A DNA stretch of 64,000 bases from DMER64 sp041652255 (lineage in GTDB: Bacteria > Bacteroidota > Bacteroidia > Bacteroidales > UBA932). The stretch's first letter is position 1. Each line of letters begins with the position of its first letter. A program made the translations under genes and the position numbers. Shown here piece after piece: positions 15,727 to 25,640 of this stretch. Location of the stretch: contig JBAZHT010000001.1 in NCBI GenBank assembly GCA_041652255.1, forward strand, positions 62,001 through 126,000. The letters are read 5' to 3'. Below the pieces are notes generated by a model. That model ran no database searches and had not been told where the DNA came from. It worked only from the letters and a program-made list of their open reading frames with translations.

Positions 15727-18399
15727 ATGATGAGTGAAGAGCAATTAAAGTATTTACATATCCTGAGTGAAGAAGGGGATAAAAAATACCGCTTAACCGG
15801 TATGTTCAAAGACTGGTTCCTGGAATACTCTTCCTATGTAATCCTGGAACGGGCCGTACCCCACATCACCGACGGGCTGAAACCCGTTCAGCGCCGTATC
15901 CTGCACTCCATGAAAAGAATGGAAGACGGGCGTTACAATAAAGTAGCCAATATCATAGGACACACCATGCAATTCCACCCCCATGGAGATGCCTCCATTG
16001 GGGATGCACTGGTACAACTGGGACAAAAAGATCTTTTAGTAGATACACAGGGGAACTGGGGGAATGTCCTTACGGGGGATTCCGCTGCAGCTCCGCGATA
16101 CATAGAAGCCCGACTGAGCAAATTTGCCCAGGAAGTGGTATTCAATCCCAAAACAACGGTCTGGGTACCTTCCTACGACGGCAGGAACCAGGAGCCCGAA
16201 TCGTTGCCGGTTAAATTCCCCCTTTTACTGGCCCAGGGAGCCGAAGGCATAGCCGTTGGACTGGCCACGCGCATACTCCCTCACAATTTCAATGAATTAC
16301 TGGATGCTTCAGTAGCACATCTTAAAGGTGAATCATTTACCTTGTATCCCGATTTCCTTACAGGCGGTCTTATAGATTGCAGTAACTACAACGGAGGTAT
16401 TGGCGGTAAAATAAGCCGTGTGAAGGTGAGGGCCCGGATCATCAAAATTGACAAGAAAACCCTGGCTATCACGGAAATTCCTTACGGACAAACGACCGAA
16501 AGTCTTATCCGTTCCATAATAACGGCCAATGACAAGGGGAAGATCCGTATCCGTAAAATTGATGACAATACGGCAGCACAGGTAGAGATTCTGATCCACC
16601 TGGCCAACGATGTCTCCCCCGATAAAACCATTGACGCCCTGTACGCTTTCACAAAATGCGAAGTGTCGGTGTCTCCGGACGCCTGCGTCATCATGGACGG
16701 AAAACCGTTCGTCATAAGTGTGGAAGATATGCTGCGTTACAGCACGGACCGTTCCCGGAATCTTTTAAAAGCCGAGTTGGAGATACGCATGGCCGAGTTG
16801 GAGGAAGACTGGCATTTCTCTTCCCTGGAAAAAATATTCTTCCAGGAAAAAGTCTACCGGGTTTTGGAAAACGATGCCCGCACGTGGGAAAAGCAATTGC
16901 AGGATGTGGAAACCGAAATGCTCCTTTACAAGGACCGTTTGCGCAGGCCCGTCACATCTGCAGAAATACGGAAACTGGTAGAAAAGCCTGTGCGAAAAAT
17001 ATCCCGTTTTGACATAAAAAAAGCCGAAGAACATATCAAATCCCTGGACCTGGAAATGGCCCGGGTACGACACAACCTGGAACACCTGACCCAATACGCA
17101 ATAGATTATTTTGAAAGCCTTAAGAAAAAATACGGCAGCCGTTTCCCCCGCAAGACAGAGATCTGTGATTTTGAAACCATAGAAGCTTCCAAGGTGATCC
17201 TGGCCAACTGCAAGCTTTATGTCAACAGTGAATCCGGGTTTGTGGGAACCGACATGAAAAAGGACGAAAAAGCCGTGTATGTTTGTGATTGTTCGAACCT
17301 GGACGAAGTCATCGTGTTTTTGAAAGACGGTACATATTCGGTAAGAAAAGTTGCTGAAAAGGTCTACTTCGGGAAAGACATTATCTACACGGGGATATTC
17401 AGGAAAAAAGACACGCGCACGGTGTACAACGTAGCCTACCGGGACGGCAAGAACGGGAAAGTGTTCGTAAAACGCTTTTCCGTAAACAGCATTACCCGGG
17501 ACAAAGAATACGACCTGACCCAGGGGAAACCCGGATCGCAGGTCCTATGGTTCTCTGCCAATCCCAACGGTGAGGTCGAAACCATAAAGCTATATCTGAA
17601 AGCACGACCCAAACTCAAGAAACTTATATTTGAATACTCATTTCTGGATCTGGCTGTTAAAGGACGTAACAGCCGGGGAAATATTCTAAGTCGCTATGCG
17701 GTTCAGAAAATTACGCTCAAGGACAAGGGCGTTGCGACAATGGGTGGCCGGAAAATATGGTTCGACACAGATATTCAAAGACTCAACGTTGACGGCAGAG
17801 GCCTTTACCTGGGCGAATTCCTTGCCAATGAAAGTCTTTTGGCCGTAAACCGGAACGGTTCGTTCTACACCACCAATTTTGATCTGAGCAACCGTTATCA
17901 GCAGGAGATCCGGCTGATAGAAAAACTGGACCCCGGGAAAATATTTACGGCAATATATTACGACGGGCTTTCAGGATATTTTTACCTGAAACGCTTCCGT
18001 TTTGAAGTTTCTGACAATTTGCTCCAGTCATTTGTCAGTGATTCAGAAGGCTCTTACCTGGTTGATATTTCCCAGGATGCTTTTCCCAGGATACAGATCA
18101 CTTTTGCCGGAAAACACGCCAAAAGACCGGCCGAGATCATTGATGCCGTTGAATTTATAACCGATAAAAGCTTCCGCGCCAAAGGCAAACGCATTACCAC
18201 CTTTGAAGTGGACAAGATCGAATTCATTGAACCGGGTCCCGATCCCGCTGAATCCGGCAATAACGAAAAAAAAGACGACCTGGATTTTGAATTGGAAGGA
18301 CCCGTTTCACAGGGTAAAACACCGCCGGCTCCGGTTGCAGGAGACAAACCCCCTTTCAATTTCAACGATGAGGATGCCTATCAAATGACATTGCTGTAA
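15727..18399 (+). CDS. parC: DNA topoisomerase IV subunit A
   Basis: DNA-breaking subunit, 890 residues. The catalytic tyrosine is Y125 in AAAPRYIEARL. The N-terminal winged-helix region includes DGLKPVQRRILHSMKR and HPHGDASIGDALV. The C-terminal half is a divergent beta-pinwheel DNA-wrapping domain without a GyrA box that I can see, consistent with ParC rather than GyrA. The tail after about residue 835 is acidic and Pro-rich, probably disordered. Starts at 15727 and 15730 (tandem ATG) are equivalent. It forms a two-gene unit with parE; aroK follows after 11 bases. Confidence 0.93.
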   Translation: MMSEEQLKYLHILSEEGDKKYRLTGMFKDWFLEYSSYVILERAVPHITDGLKPVQRRILHSMKRMEDGRYNKVANIIGHTMQFHPHGDASIGDALVQLGQKDLLVDTQGNWGNVLTGDSAAAPRYIEARLSKFAQEVVFNPKTTVWVPSYDGRNQEPESLPVKFPLLLAQGAEGIAVGLATRILPHNFNELLDASVAHLKGESFTLYPDFLTGGLIDCSNYNGGIGGKISRVKVRARIIKIDKKTLAITEIPYGQTTESLIRSIITANDKGKIRIRKIDDNTAAQVEILIHLANDVSPDKTIDALYAFTKCEVSVSPDACVIMDGKPFVISVEDMLRYSTDRSRNLLKAELEIRMAELEEDWHFSSLEKIFFQEKVYRVLENDARTWEKQLQDVETEMLLYKDRLRRPVTSAEIRKLVEKPVRKISRFDIKKAEEHIKSLDLEMARVRHNLEHLTQYAIDYFESLKKKYGSRFPRKTEICDFETIEASKVILANCKLYVNSESGFVGTDMKKDEKAVYVCDCSNLDEVIVFLKDGTYSVRKVAEKVYFGKDIIYTGIFRKKDTRTVYNVAYRDGKNGKVFVKRFSVNSITRDKEYDLTQGKPGSQVLWFSANPNGEVETIKLYLKARPKLKKLIFEYSFLDLAVKGRNSRGNILSRYAVQKITLKDKGVATMGGRKIWFDTDIQRLNVDGRGLYLGEFLANESLLAVNRNGSFYTTNFDLSNRYQQEIRLIEKLDPGKIFTAIYYDGLSGYFYLKRFRFEVSDNLLQSFVSDSEGSYLVDISQDAFPRIQITFAGKHAKRPAEIIDAVEFITDKSFRAKGKRITTFEVDKIEFIEPGPDPAESGNNEKKDDLDFELEGPVSQGKTPPAPVAGDKPPFNFNDEDAYQMTLL

Positions 18400-18410
18400 A
18401 TCCATAACCT

Positions 18411-18869
18411 ATGCATCTTGTTTTCTATATTGGTTTTATGGGAAGTGGGAAAACCACCCTGGGAGCGCGCCATGCACAGGAAAAAAATGCTTGTTTTGTG
18501 GACATGGATCAGGTTATCCTTGACAAAACGGGGATCAGTCCCCGCGACATTCTTGGCCTGAAGGGAGAAAAGGCTTTCCGGAAAATTGAAAGAGACACCC
18601 TTCATGGTATAGTACGGAACTGGTATGATTCCGGAAAACCGGCAACCATAGTGGCCTGCGGAGGAGGAACACCGTGTTTCCATGACAACCTGGATTTTAT
18701 GAAAACCCACGGGCATGTGGTATTTATAGATACTCCGCTGGAAATTATCCTTAAAAGACTTTCCGGCGAACCTGAAAGATGGCCGTTGTTACAAAATGCA
18801 GACGCAACAAAGCTTTACAACTCGCGCATTGAATGGTACAAAAAAGCTGATGAGAGGGTCGTTCCTTAG
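18411..18869 (+). CDS. aroK: Shikimate kinase, slightly short
   Basis: Phosphorylates shikimate at the 3-hydroxyl in aromatic amino acid synthesis. The P-loop GFMGSGKTT is at residues 8-16, the shikimate-binding acidic pair is in DMDQVI, the glycine triplet is in CGGGTPCF, and the lid Arg region is EPERWPLL. The 152 residues are about 20 fewer than usual; the C-terminal helix is cut short where the gene overlaps the recJ stop by 4 bases. It looks functional because all ligand-binding motifs are intact. It probably shares the parEC transcript. Confidence 0.9.
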   Translation: MHLVFYIGFMGSGKTTLGARHAQEKNACFVDMDQVILDKTGISPRDILGLKGEKAFRKIERDTLHGIVRNWYDSGKPATIVACGGGTPCFHDNLDFMKTHGHVVFIDTPLEIILKRLSGEPERWPLLQNADATKLYNSRIEWYKKADERVVP

Positions 18870-20599
18870 ACGATAACGTCCCGGGCTTTGATATCTTTTA
18901 TACGCAACTGAATGTTGGCTATACCCCGGTAATAATTTTCGGCCACCGAATAGCAGACATCCACGGGATTCCCGTTATGCATGTGATCAAAATGCAGGCT
19001 TTGGTTAAAAGCTATCGCTGATATGGGACGGTAAGGCTCTTCTTCCTGGATCAATTCCAGTTTCAAGTGACCCGAATCAGATCCCACCAGGCGTCCGTTT
19101 CCGTTATCGTATACGTTTTCGGTCACAAATACAGGGGACAGGTTCCCGGGACCAAAAGGCTGGAATTGTTTCAGCAGTCTGAAGAATTTGGGTGTTATTT
19201 GCTTGAAGTCCAGATACGTATCAATATTCACCAGAGGAGTAAGCATTTCATCGGTCACTTTTTCCGCTACCAGGGACTCAAACCGGCGGCAGAATTCCTG
19301 GTAATGCTTTTCGCTCATGGTCAGTCCGGCCGCATACATATGACCGCCGAAATTTTCCAGCAGATCACTGCAGCTTTCTATGGCTTCATAAAGATCAAAT
19401 CCGGGAATGCTTCTGGCAGATCCCGTTATAAATCCGTTTGACCGTGTGAGCACGATGGTGGGACGGTAGTAATTTTCAACCAGACGTGAAGCAACAATAC
19501 CCACAACCCCTTTATGCCATATGGGGTTGTAGACCACCGTGGATTTTTTGTTCTCAAGACCGGGCATGTCCCGGACCATAGCCAATGCCTCCTGGGTGAT
19601 CTTCCTGTCTATGTTCTTTCTGTCGTCGTTGTGATCGTTAATGGTATGACCGATTTGGGATGCATCATCATCTGTGCGGGAAATGAGCAGATCAACGGCC
19701 ATTTTTCCGGATTCCATACGGCCGGCAGCATTGATGCGCGGACCTATCTTAAAGACAATGTCGTCTATGGTTATCTGGTGTTTTTCAAGCCCTGCAAGTT
19801 TGATAATGGATAGCAATCCTTTGCGGGGCGCCTCGTTCAGTTGTTTCAGTCCGTAATGGGCCAGAATGCGGTTCTCGCCGGTTATGGATACCAGGTCAGA
19901 AGCTATACTTACAACCAAAAGGTCCAGGAACGGATACAGTTCAGTCAGGGGAATGTTCTTACGAATGCAATAGGCCTGCATGAGCTTAAACCCTACTCCG
20001 CAACCGCTTAGTTCATCAAAAGGATAATGGCAATCCAGCCTTTTGGGATCCAGTACGGCAGAAGCCTGGGGCAATTCTTCGGCAGGCAGGTGATGATCAC
20101 AAATTATAAAATCTATACCCTTCTGCCTGGCATATTCTACTTTATCGTTTGCTTTGATCCCGCAGTCCAGAGCAATGATGAGGGTACAACCTTCTTCCGT
20201 AGCTGCATCTATGCCTATACGTGATATGCCGTACCCTTCCGTGTAACGGTCGGGAATGTAGTATGAAACCATTGGCGTTTCTTTACGCAGGAAAGAATAA
20301 ACCAGTGCCACGGCAGTAGTCCCGTCCACATCGTAATCTCCGTATACCAATATTTTTTCACTTTCCCGAATAGCCCTGTCAAGCCTTTTGACCGCCTTGT
20401 CCATATCTTTCATCAGGTAAGGGTCATGAAGATCTTCCAGTTGGGGACGAAAAAAGGTTTTTGCTTGTGAGAGTGATTTAATATTCCTTTGAACCAAAAG
20501 GTTAGCCAGGGCCTGATCTACTCCCAGATCGGAGGCCAGCTGCCTTACCAGAGCCGGGTTCCCGGGCTCTTTAACAATCCATTTTTTGTCCAAAGCCAT
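18866..20599 (-). CDS. recJ: Single-stranded-DNA-specific exonuclease RecJ
   Basis: A 5'-3' exonuclease of the DHH superfamily used in recombination and mismatch repair. Metal-binding motifs are GDYDVDGTT (residues 87-95) and CDHH (167-170), with LDCGIK between them. The DHHA1 domain contains SGCGVGFKLMQAY and GRINAAGRMESG-like segments, and the C-terminal OB-like domain is complete. At 577 residues it matches the family. It converges on aroK with a 4-base overlap (TTAG) and is divergent from lysS. Confidence 0.94.
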   Translation of the reverse strand: MALDKKWIVKEPGNPALVRQLASDLGVDQALANLLVQRNIKSLSQAKTFFRPQLEDLHDPYLMKDMDKAVKRLDRAIRESEKILVYGDYDVDGTTAVALVYSFLRKETPMVSYYIPDRYTEGYGISRIGIDAATEEGCTLIIALDCGIKANDKVEYARQKGIDFIICDHHLPAEELPQASAVLDPKRLDCHYPFDELSGCGVGFKLMQAYCIRKNIPLTELYPFLDLLVVSIASDLVSITGENRILAHYGLKQLNEAPRKGLLSIIKLAGLEKHQITIDDIVFKIGPRINAAGRMESGKMAVDLLISRTDDDASQIGHTINDHNDDRKNIDRKITQEALAMVRDMPGLENKKSTVVYNPIWHKGVVGIVASRLVENYYRPTIVLTRSNGFITGSARSIPGFDLYEAIESCSDLLENFGGHMYAAGLTMSEKHYQEFCRRFESLVAEKVTDEMLTPLVNIDTYLDFKQITPKFFRLLKQFQPFGPGNLSPVFVTENVYDNGNGRLVGSDSGHLKLELIQEEEPYRPISAIAFNQSLHFDHMHNGNPVDVCYSVAENYYRGIANIQLRIKDIKARDVIV

Positions 20600-20609
20600 A
20601 TTAATCCTG

Positions 20610-20617
20610 CAAAGGTA
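20610..20617 (-). promoter_or_regulatory. Predicted -7 box for recJ
   Basis: The minus strand reads TACCTTTG. Transcription would start near 20606, about 7 bases before the recJ ATG at 20599, so the leader is very short. No -33 element is clear. Confidence 0.45.
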
Positions 20618-20650
20618 AGAATATAATCCTTATGCGTGTAAAAAAATGCT

Positions 20651-20658
20651 TACTTTTG
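20651..20658 (+). promoter_or_regulatory. Predicted -7 box for lysS
   Basis: TACTTTTG matches TAnnTTTG. Transcription would start near 20662, about 19 bases before the lysS ATG at 20681. A -33 element is not evident. Confidence 0.5.
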
Positions 20659-20680
20659 CAGGTTGATAAAATCAAATTCT

Positions 20681-22189
20681 ATGGAGAATCCTCATATCAG
20701 TGAACAAGAACAGATCCGTCGTCAGGCATTGCAAGAACTGGAAAAGCTGGGTGTTGATCCTTATCCCGCAGCCGAGTATCCGGTAGATACCACGGCCCTG
20801 GAAATTCTTTCCGGCTATGATGATGAAAAGGGAAATTTTCAGGAGGTAACACTGGCTGGAAGGATTATGAGCCGCAGGATCATGGGAGCCGCCTCTTTTA
20901 TGGTTATTCAGGATCATAGCGGACGTATCCAGGTCTATCTGAAAAGAGATGACATATGTCCGGGCGAAGACAAATCTTTATACAACACCGTTTTTAAAAA
21001 ATTGCTGGATATAGGTGATATTGTGGGAATTAAAGGATTTGCCTTTGTTACCAAAACAGGAGAAATATCGGTCCATGCCAAAGAACTGGTTCTGTTGAGC
21101 AAATCCCTGAGGGTACTGCCTATCGTTAAGGAAAAGGAAGGCCGGCTTTACGATGCTTTTACCGATCCCGAACAACGGTATCGCATGCGTTACGTGGACC
21201 TGATCGTGAATCCGGAAGTAAGGGAAACCTTTATGAAAAGAACAAAGATGGTCAATGTGATGCGGGAATTCTTTAACAGCCATGGTTACCTGGAGGTGGA
21301 AACCCCCATATTGCAACCGATCCCCGGAGGAGCCAACGCACGTCCATTTGTGACACATCACAACGCACTTGATATTCCTCTGTACATGAGGATCGCCAAT
21401 GAACTGTACCTGAAAAAACTGATCGTTGGAGGATTTCCCGGTGTCTATGAATTTTCAAAAGATTTCCGGAACGAAGGGATGGACCGTACTCACAATCCGG
21501 AATTTACCGTTTTGGAAATCTACGTAGCTTATAAAGATTATTTCTGGATGATGGATTTTACTGAAAAATTAGTGGAAAAAGTCGCCCTGGAACTTCACGG
21601 GACCACTCAGGTAACTTTGGCAGACAGGGTCATAGACTGGAAAAGGCCTTTCCGAAGGGTTACCATGCTGGGAGCCATCAAGGAATATGCGGAAGTGGAT
21701 GTGTCTGACATGGATGAAGAAACACTCCGTAAAACATGCCGGGACCTGAACGTTTCCGTTACTCCTTCTATGGGAAAAGGCAAGCTGATCGATGCCATTT
21801 TTGGGGAATATTGTGAAAAACACCTTATCCAGCCTACTTTTGTTACCGATTATCCAAAAGCTACTTCACCACTTACAAAAAAACATCGTGAGGATCCCCG
21901 GCTGACAGAAAGATTTGAATTGTTTGTAAACGGAAAAGAACTGGCCAATGCCTATTCGGAACTGAATGATCCCCTGGATCAACTGGAACGGTTCAGGGAT
22001 CAATTGAAACTCAAAGAAAAAGGGGACGATGAAGCCATGTTCATAGATCTGGACTTTATCCGGGCGCTGGAATTCGGCATGCCACCCACCTCGGGAATGG
22101 GTATAGGCGTAGACCGTCTTTGCATGCTGATGACCGACTCGGCAAGCATCCAGGATGTGCTGTTCTTCCCGCAAATGCGACCGGAGTAA
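20681..22189 (+). CDS. lysS: Lysyl-tRNA synthetase, class II
   Basis: Charges tRNA-Lys. The product has 502 residues from the ATG at 20681; an upstream in-frame start at 20663 would add six residues and lies almost at the predicted transcript start. The anticodon-binding OB domain spans about residues 55-170. The class II core follows, with motif 2 in FRNEGMDRTHNPEFT and motif 3 in GMGIGVDRLCMLM. The usual C-terminal ending VLFFPQMRPE is present. The methyltransferase gene starts 3 bases after its stop. Confidence 0.96.
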   Translation: MENPHISEQEQIRRQALQELEKLGVDPYPAAEYPVDTTALEILSGYDDEKGNFQEVTLAGRIMSRRIMGAASFMVIQDHSGRIQVYLKRDDICPGEDKSLYNTVFKKLLDIGDIVGIKGFAFVTKTGEISVHAKELVLLSKSLRVLPIVKEKEGRLYDAFTDPEQRYRMRYVDLIVNPEVRETFMKRTKMVNVMREFFNSHGYLEVETPILQPIPGGANARPFVTHHNALDIPLYMRIANELYLKKLIVGGFPGVYEFSKDFRNEGMDRTHNPEFTVLEIYVAYKDYFWMMDFTEKLVEKVALELHGTTQVTLADRVIDWKRPFRRVTMLGAIKEYAEVDVSDMDEETLRKTCRDLNVSVTPSMGKGKLIDAIFGEYCEKHLIQPTFVTDYPKATSPLTKKHREDPRLTERFELFVNGKELANAYSELNDPLDQLERFRDQLKLKEKGDDEAMFIDLDFIRALEFGMPPTSGMGIGVDRLCMLMTDSASIQDVLFFPQMRPE

Positions 22190-22191
22190 AA

Positions 22192-22977
22192 ATGATTTCC
22201 TCTGCTCATAATCCCAGGATAAGACAAATCCGTTTGCTGATGGAAAAATCCCGCGAGCGAAGGGAAGCAGGATTGTTTGTGATTGAAGGGGTACGCGAGC
22301 TGGAAATTGCACTGCAGAGCGGGTTTTCCATTCACAGTTTATATATCAGCCCTCCCGTTTTATCAGACCCGGACAAGGCGGCTTTCTTTACGGCTAAAGC
22401 TCCTGTGGTGGAAGAGATAGATCCCGCATTATATGAAAGACTGGCTTACCGGGGAAGAACGGAAGGGGTGCTGGCCCTGATGTACAGCCGCTACCCGGCA
22501 CTGACAGATATCATACTTTCCGATTCTCCCCTGATCATCGTTCTGGAATCTGTGGAGAAACCGGGAAACCTGGGTGCTATACTGCGAACGGCTGATGCCT
22601 GTGGAGCTGATGCCGTGCTGGTATGCGATCCCCTGACTGATCTTTACAATCCCAATACCATCAGGGCTTCCCTGGGTTGTTTGTTCAGCGTCCCCACACT
22701 GACCTGTTCTTCTGAAGAAGCTTACAGGTGGTTAATTGAAAACGACATACAGATAGTTGCTGCCAGCTGCCAGTCTTCCTTCTCCTACCATCTGCAGGAC
22801 CTTTCCAAACCTACTGCCCTGGCCATGGGAACCGAAGACAAGGGGCTGAGTTCTTTTTGGAATGAACGTGCTCATTTGAAAGTCAACATCCCAATGAAAG
22901 GAAAGATCGATTCACTGAATGTTTCAGTGGCTGCTGCGGTACTTTGTTTTGAGGCCATCAGGCAGCGAAATACATAA
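22192..22977 (+). CDS. SpoU/TrmH-family RNA 2'-O-methyltransferase
   Basis: A 261-residue S-adenosylmethionine-dependent RNA ribose methyltransferase with the trefoil-knot SPOUT fold. The N-terminal substrate-binding segment includes LFVIEGVRELEIAL. The knot motifs are EKPGNLGAILRTADACGADA (motif 1), NTIRASLGCLFSVP (motif 2) and IPMKGKIDSLNVSVAAAVL (motif 3). It is RlmB/TsnR-like, but the exact tRNA or rRNA target cannot be read from sequence. The ATG at 22192 is chosen; an upstream in-frame start at 22120 lies inside lysS. aroE follows after 5 bases. Confidence 0.9.
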   Translation: MISSAHNPRIRQIRLLMEKSRERREAGLFVIEGVRELEIALQSGFSIHSLYISPPVLSDPDKAAFFTAKAPVVEEIDPALYERLAYRGRTEGVLALMYSRYPALTDIILSDSPLIIVLESVEKPGNLGAILRTADACGADAVLVCDPLTDLYNPNTIRASLGCLFSVPTLTCSSEEAYRWLIENDIQIVAASCQSSFSYHLQDLSKPTALAMGTEDKGLSSFWNERAHLKVNIPMKGKIDSLNVSVAAAVLCFEAIRQRNT

Positions 22978-22982
22978 AAAAT

Positions 22983-23720
22983 ATGGGACCTTTTGCCATA
23001 TTGGGAAATCCTGTACGATCCAGCATGAGTCCCGCCCTTTTCCGGGTGGCTTACCCGCAATTGCCGGCGGATACATACAGAACACTGGAAGTCCCCGATG
23101 CCATTACCGGATGGAAAGAGATGCAGCGTCTTTGCATGCAGGGAGTCAATGTAACCATGCCTTTTAAAGCAGATTTCATCCAATTTGTTCAACAAACTGA
23201 ACCTTCCGCCAGAGAGATCAATGCCACCAACCTGGTATACCTTAATAAAGGCAGCTGGACTGCTTGCAATACGGATGTGATGGGAGTGGTAAACAGTTTC
23301 ATTGATTCCGGTACGGTCCTCAGCGGGAAGCACGTCCTTGTCATAGGTGCAGGCGGAGCGGGTCGCGCGGCTGCCCTGGGTATGGAACAGGCAGGTGCAT
23401 TGGTGTACATGGCCAACCGGACTGTCAGGGAAGGGTTGTACCCGTTGACATCTGTCCCGGACCTGTTAAAACGTTGCTCCCTGGTGATCAACACCATCCC
23501 ATGGGAACCGGGGAAGGCGGTTAAAACAGGGTTCACTTCCAGACATGTGATCCTGGATGCTTCCTATACAGAGGCTCCCCTGAAAGAGGCAGCATCCTTT
23601 TCAGGCTCGATTTATCTGAACGGGTACCACTGGCTTTATCACCAGGCAGTGGAAGGTTTTAGAATCATGACCGGTATGGAACCCCACAGAAAGGCTATGC
23701 GCAAACTTCTGGGTTTATAA
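22983..23720 (+). CDS. aroE: Shikimate dehydrogenase
   Basis: NADPH-dependent reduction of 3-dehydroshikimate to shikimate, the step before AroK. The 245 residues are at the short end of the family. Shikimate-binding motifs are SSMSPALF and NVTMPFK with the catalytic Lys; the cofactor loop is GAGGAGRAA, and NTD carries the catalytic Asp. The NADP-discriminating ANRT motif follows. It shares a transcript with lysS and the methyltransferase; the other shikimate gene of the window, aroK, lies 4 kb upstream. Confidence 0.93.
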   Translation: MGPFAILGNPVRSSMSPALFRVAYPQLPADTYRTLEVPDAITGWKEMQRLCMQGVNVTMPFKADFIQFVQQTEPSAREINATNLVYLNKGSWTACNTDVMGVVNSFIDSGTVLSGKHVLVIGAGGAGRAAALGMEQAGALVYMANRTVREGLYPLTSVPDLLKRCSLVINTIPWEPGKAVKTGFTSRHVILDASYTEAPLKEAASFSGSIYLNGYHWLYHQAVEGFRIMTGMEPHRKAMRKLLGL

Positions 23721-23765
23721 AAAAGATCGTAACTTTACAAGAAATCACTCAAACCAATATATACG

Positions 23766-24227
23766 ATGTTGAATAAAGTAATGTTAATAGGAAACGTGGG
23801 AAAGGATCCCGAGATCCGTCATCTGGAAAGCGGGACGGCAGTAGCAAACATAACACTGGCTACAACTGAAAGGTATAAAGACAGGAACGGAGAAACGCAG
23901 GAACAGACAGAATGGCACAACGTGGTATTGTGGCGGGGACTGGCCGATGTGACCGAGCGATTTGTACGAAAAGGTTCACAAATATTCATAGAAGGCAAGA
24001 TCCGGTCCCGCAGCTGGGAAGACCAGTCGGGCCAGAAAAGATATACTACAGAAATCGTAGCCGATAACATGCAGTTACTGGGCAGAAGAAGTGACAATCC
24101 TGCCAACGCTTTTTCCCGGCCTGCTTCTTCAGCCAACAACGTTCAACCGGACCGGAAAGATCCGTCTACGTTTGATAACGGGACAACGGATTTCTCCCGG
24201 GAAGAGGTGGACGATCTGCCTTTCTGA
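23766..24227 (+). CDS. ssb: Single-stranded DNA-binding protein
   Basis: Tetrameric OB-fold protein coating single-stranded DNA, 153 residues. It starts MLNKVMLIGNVGKDPEIRHL and contains TEWHNVVLW and the oligomer strand FIEGKIRSRSWED. The last residues DDLPF form the acidic tip that recruits partner enzymes such as RecJ, also encoded in this window. The linker between about residues 110 and 140 is Asn/Pro/Ser-rich and disordered. The stop directly abuts the converging MFS gene. A near-match -7 box (TAACTTTA) lies upstream, but I do not call it. Confidence 0.96.
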   Translation: MLNKVMLIGNVGKDPEIRHLESGTAVANITLATTERYKDRNGETQEQTEWHNVVLWRGLADVTERFVRKGSQIFIEGKIRSRSWEDQSGQKRYTTEIVADNMQLLGRRSDNPANAFSRPASSANNVQPDRKDPSTFDNGTTDFSREEVDDLPF

Positions 24228-25640
24228 TCAGTTTTTGATCTTTTTCGCCTTATTGGGAACATCCAATTGCAATCCGGGATTTTTGTCCGAGGATCGGGCC
24301 AGTATGAACGATACGGCTATGGCCACCAGGGACAATCCTATGAACAGGTATTCGGAATGAACGGCTGCACGTATTTCGTCGTTAATGTTCCTTTCAATGA
24401 TCTGTCCTACGATGATCGGGACTAAAAGCATTCCCATGTTCTGTATCCAGTAAATCAGCGAATAGGCCGTACCCAGATTTTTATCCGGTATAATTTTGGG
24501 GACAGATGGCCACATAGCCGCCGGGACCAGTGAATACCCTATCCCAAGTATGCCAATTCCCAGATAACCGAAGAAGGGAATTCCTCCGGGTGCAAAACCA
24601 ATGATCAGGTGTGATATCAGGACAAGGAAAGAGCCGACTATCATCCAACGGGTGGCTTTTCCCCGAATGTCTACCAGAGAACCGAAAATGGGTGTGAAGA
24701 TCATGGTGGTAAACGGGATTAGCGATACCATCAGGGAAGCGATATCGCTTTCAATTTCAAACCGGGGTATGATGATGGATGTGGCAAACCTTCTGAAAGA
24801 TATAATACAGGCATAAAAGAATACGCACAACAGGGATATGAGTATATAATGCTTGTTACCCAGGACCCTGAATATGTCTGAAAATTTAAATTTGTCTTCT
24901 TTTTTTACGGTTTCCTTATTTCTCAAAGCTTCTGCTGCAGTCTGGCTATCCAGATTCCTGTCAAAGATCAGGAAAACGGCCCAGACAATGAGTCCGCATA
25001 ACAACAGGACAAACCCGACCAGGGCCGGTTTGCTTGTTTCGGAAAAGGGAATGTACGTTTCATTCAGACTCACGATCCGGGGCACTATGATCAAAGCCGT
25101 TGCCGTTCCCAGACGGGCCAGAGCCAGTTGCAATCCCATGGCCAGGGCCATTTCTTTTCCCCGGAACCATTTTGCTATGGAACGCGTTACAGCCACACCG
25201 GCAATTTCGCTTCCCAAACCGAAGATGGCACATCCTGCATAGGCAAATGCCAGTGAAGGTTTTTCAAAAGTGCGTGCCATAAAGTTGTATAACTCACTGT
25301 TATTGAAAGATTCAGAAATTCCGTACATAACCAGGGCGGCCCCTCCTACCATCAACAACACAAAAAGAGTCCCTGTAACCCGTACGCCCCATTTGTCCAG
25401 CAACATACCGCATATGATCAGCCCTCCCCAGACACACAGCAGGGAATAAGCCCCCCCGTACATGCCGTAATCACCAGATGTCCACGAAAGATCAAGGATC
25501 CCGGGATTTTTGAATATGTGACTGATGGTGGTAAACTGATCGTCAAAAAAATACGAGGCGAACATGACCAAAGACAGGCACAAAAGTACCATCCATCTGG
25601 CCCATTTGGAATTCTTAAGTAAAAGATCTTTTTTAATCAT
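24228..25640 (-). CDS. MFS transporter (second of a tandem pair)
   Basis: A 470-residue major facilitator superfamily protein with about 12 hydrophobic segments. Characteristic loops are present: GMLLDKWGVR after helix 2 (the D-x-x-G-x-R MFS motif) and SIAKWFRGKEMALAMG in the first half. A charged central loop of about 35 residues (RNLDSQTAAEALRNKETVKK) separates the halves. It is clearly paralogous to the gene upstream, with which it overlaps by 8 bases. The substrate is unknown; no metabolic gene nearby points to one. Confidence 0.85.
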   Translation of the reverse strand: MIKKDLLLKNSKWARWMVLLCLSLVMFASYFFDDQFTTISHIFKNPGILDLSWTSGDYGMYGGAYSLLCVWGGLIICGMLLDKWGVRVTGTLFVLLMVGGAALVMYGISESFNNSELYNFMARTFEKPSLAFAYAGCAIFGLGSEIAGVAVTRSIAKWFRGKEMALAMGLQLALARLGTATALIIVPRIVSLNETYIPFSETSKPALVGFVLLLCGLIVWAVFLIFDRNLDSQTAAEALRNKETVKKEDKFKFSDIFRVLGNKHYILISLLCVFFYACIISFRRFATSIIIPRFEIESDIASLMVSLIPFTTMIFTPIFGSLVDIRGKATRWMIVGSFLVLISHLIIGFAPGGIPFFGYLGIGILGIGYSLVPAAMWPSVPKIIPDKNLGTAYSLIYWIQNMGMLLVPIIVGQIIERNINDEIRAAVHSEYLFIGLSLVAIAVSFILARSSDKNPGLQLDVPNKAKKIKN

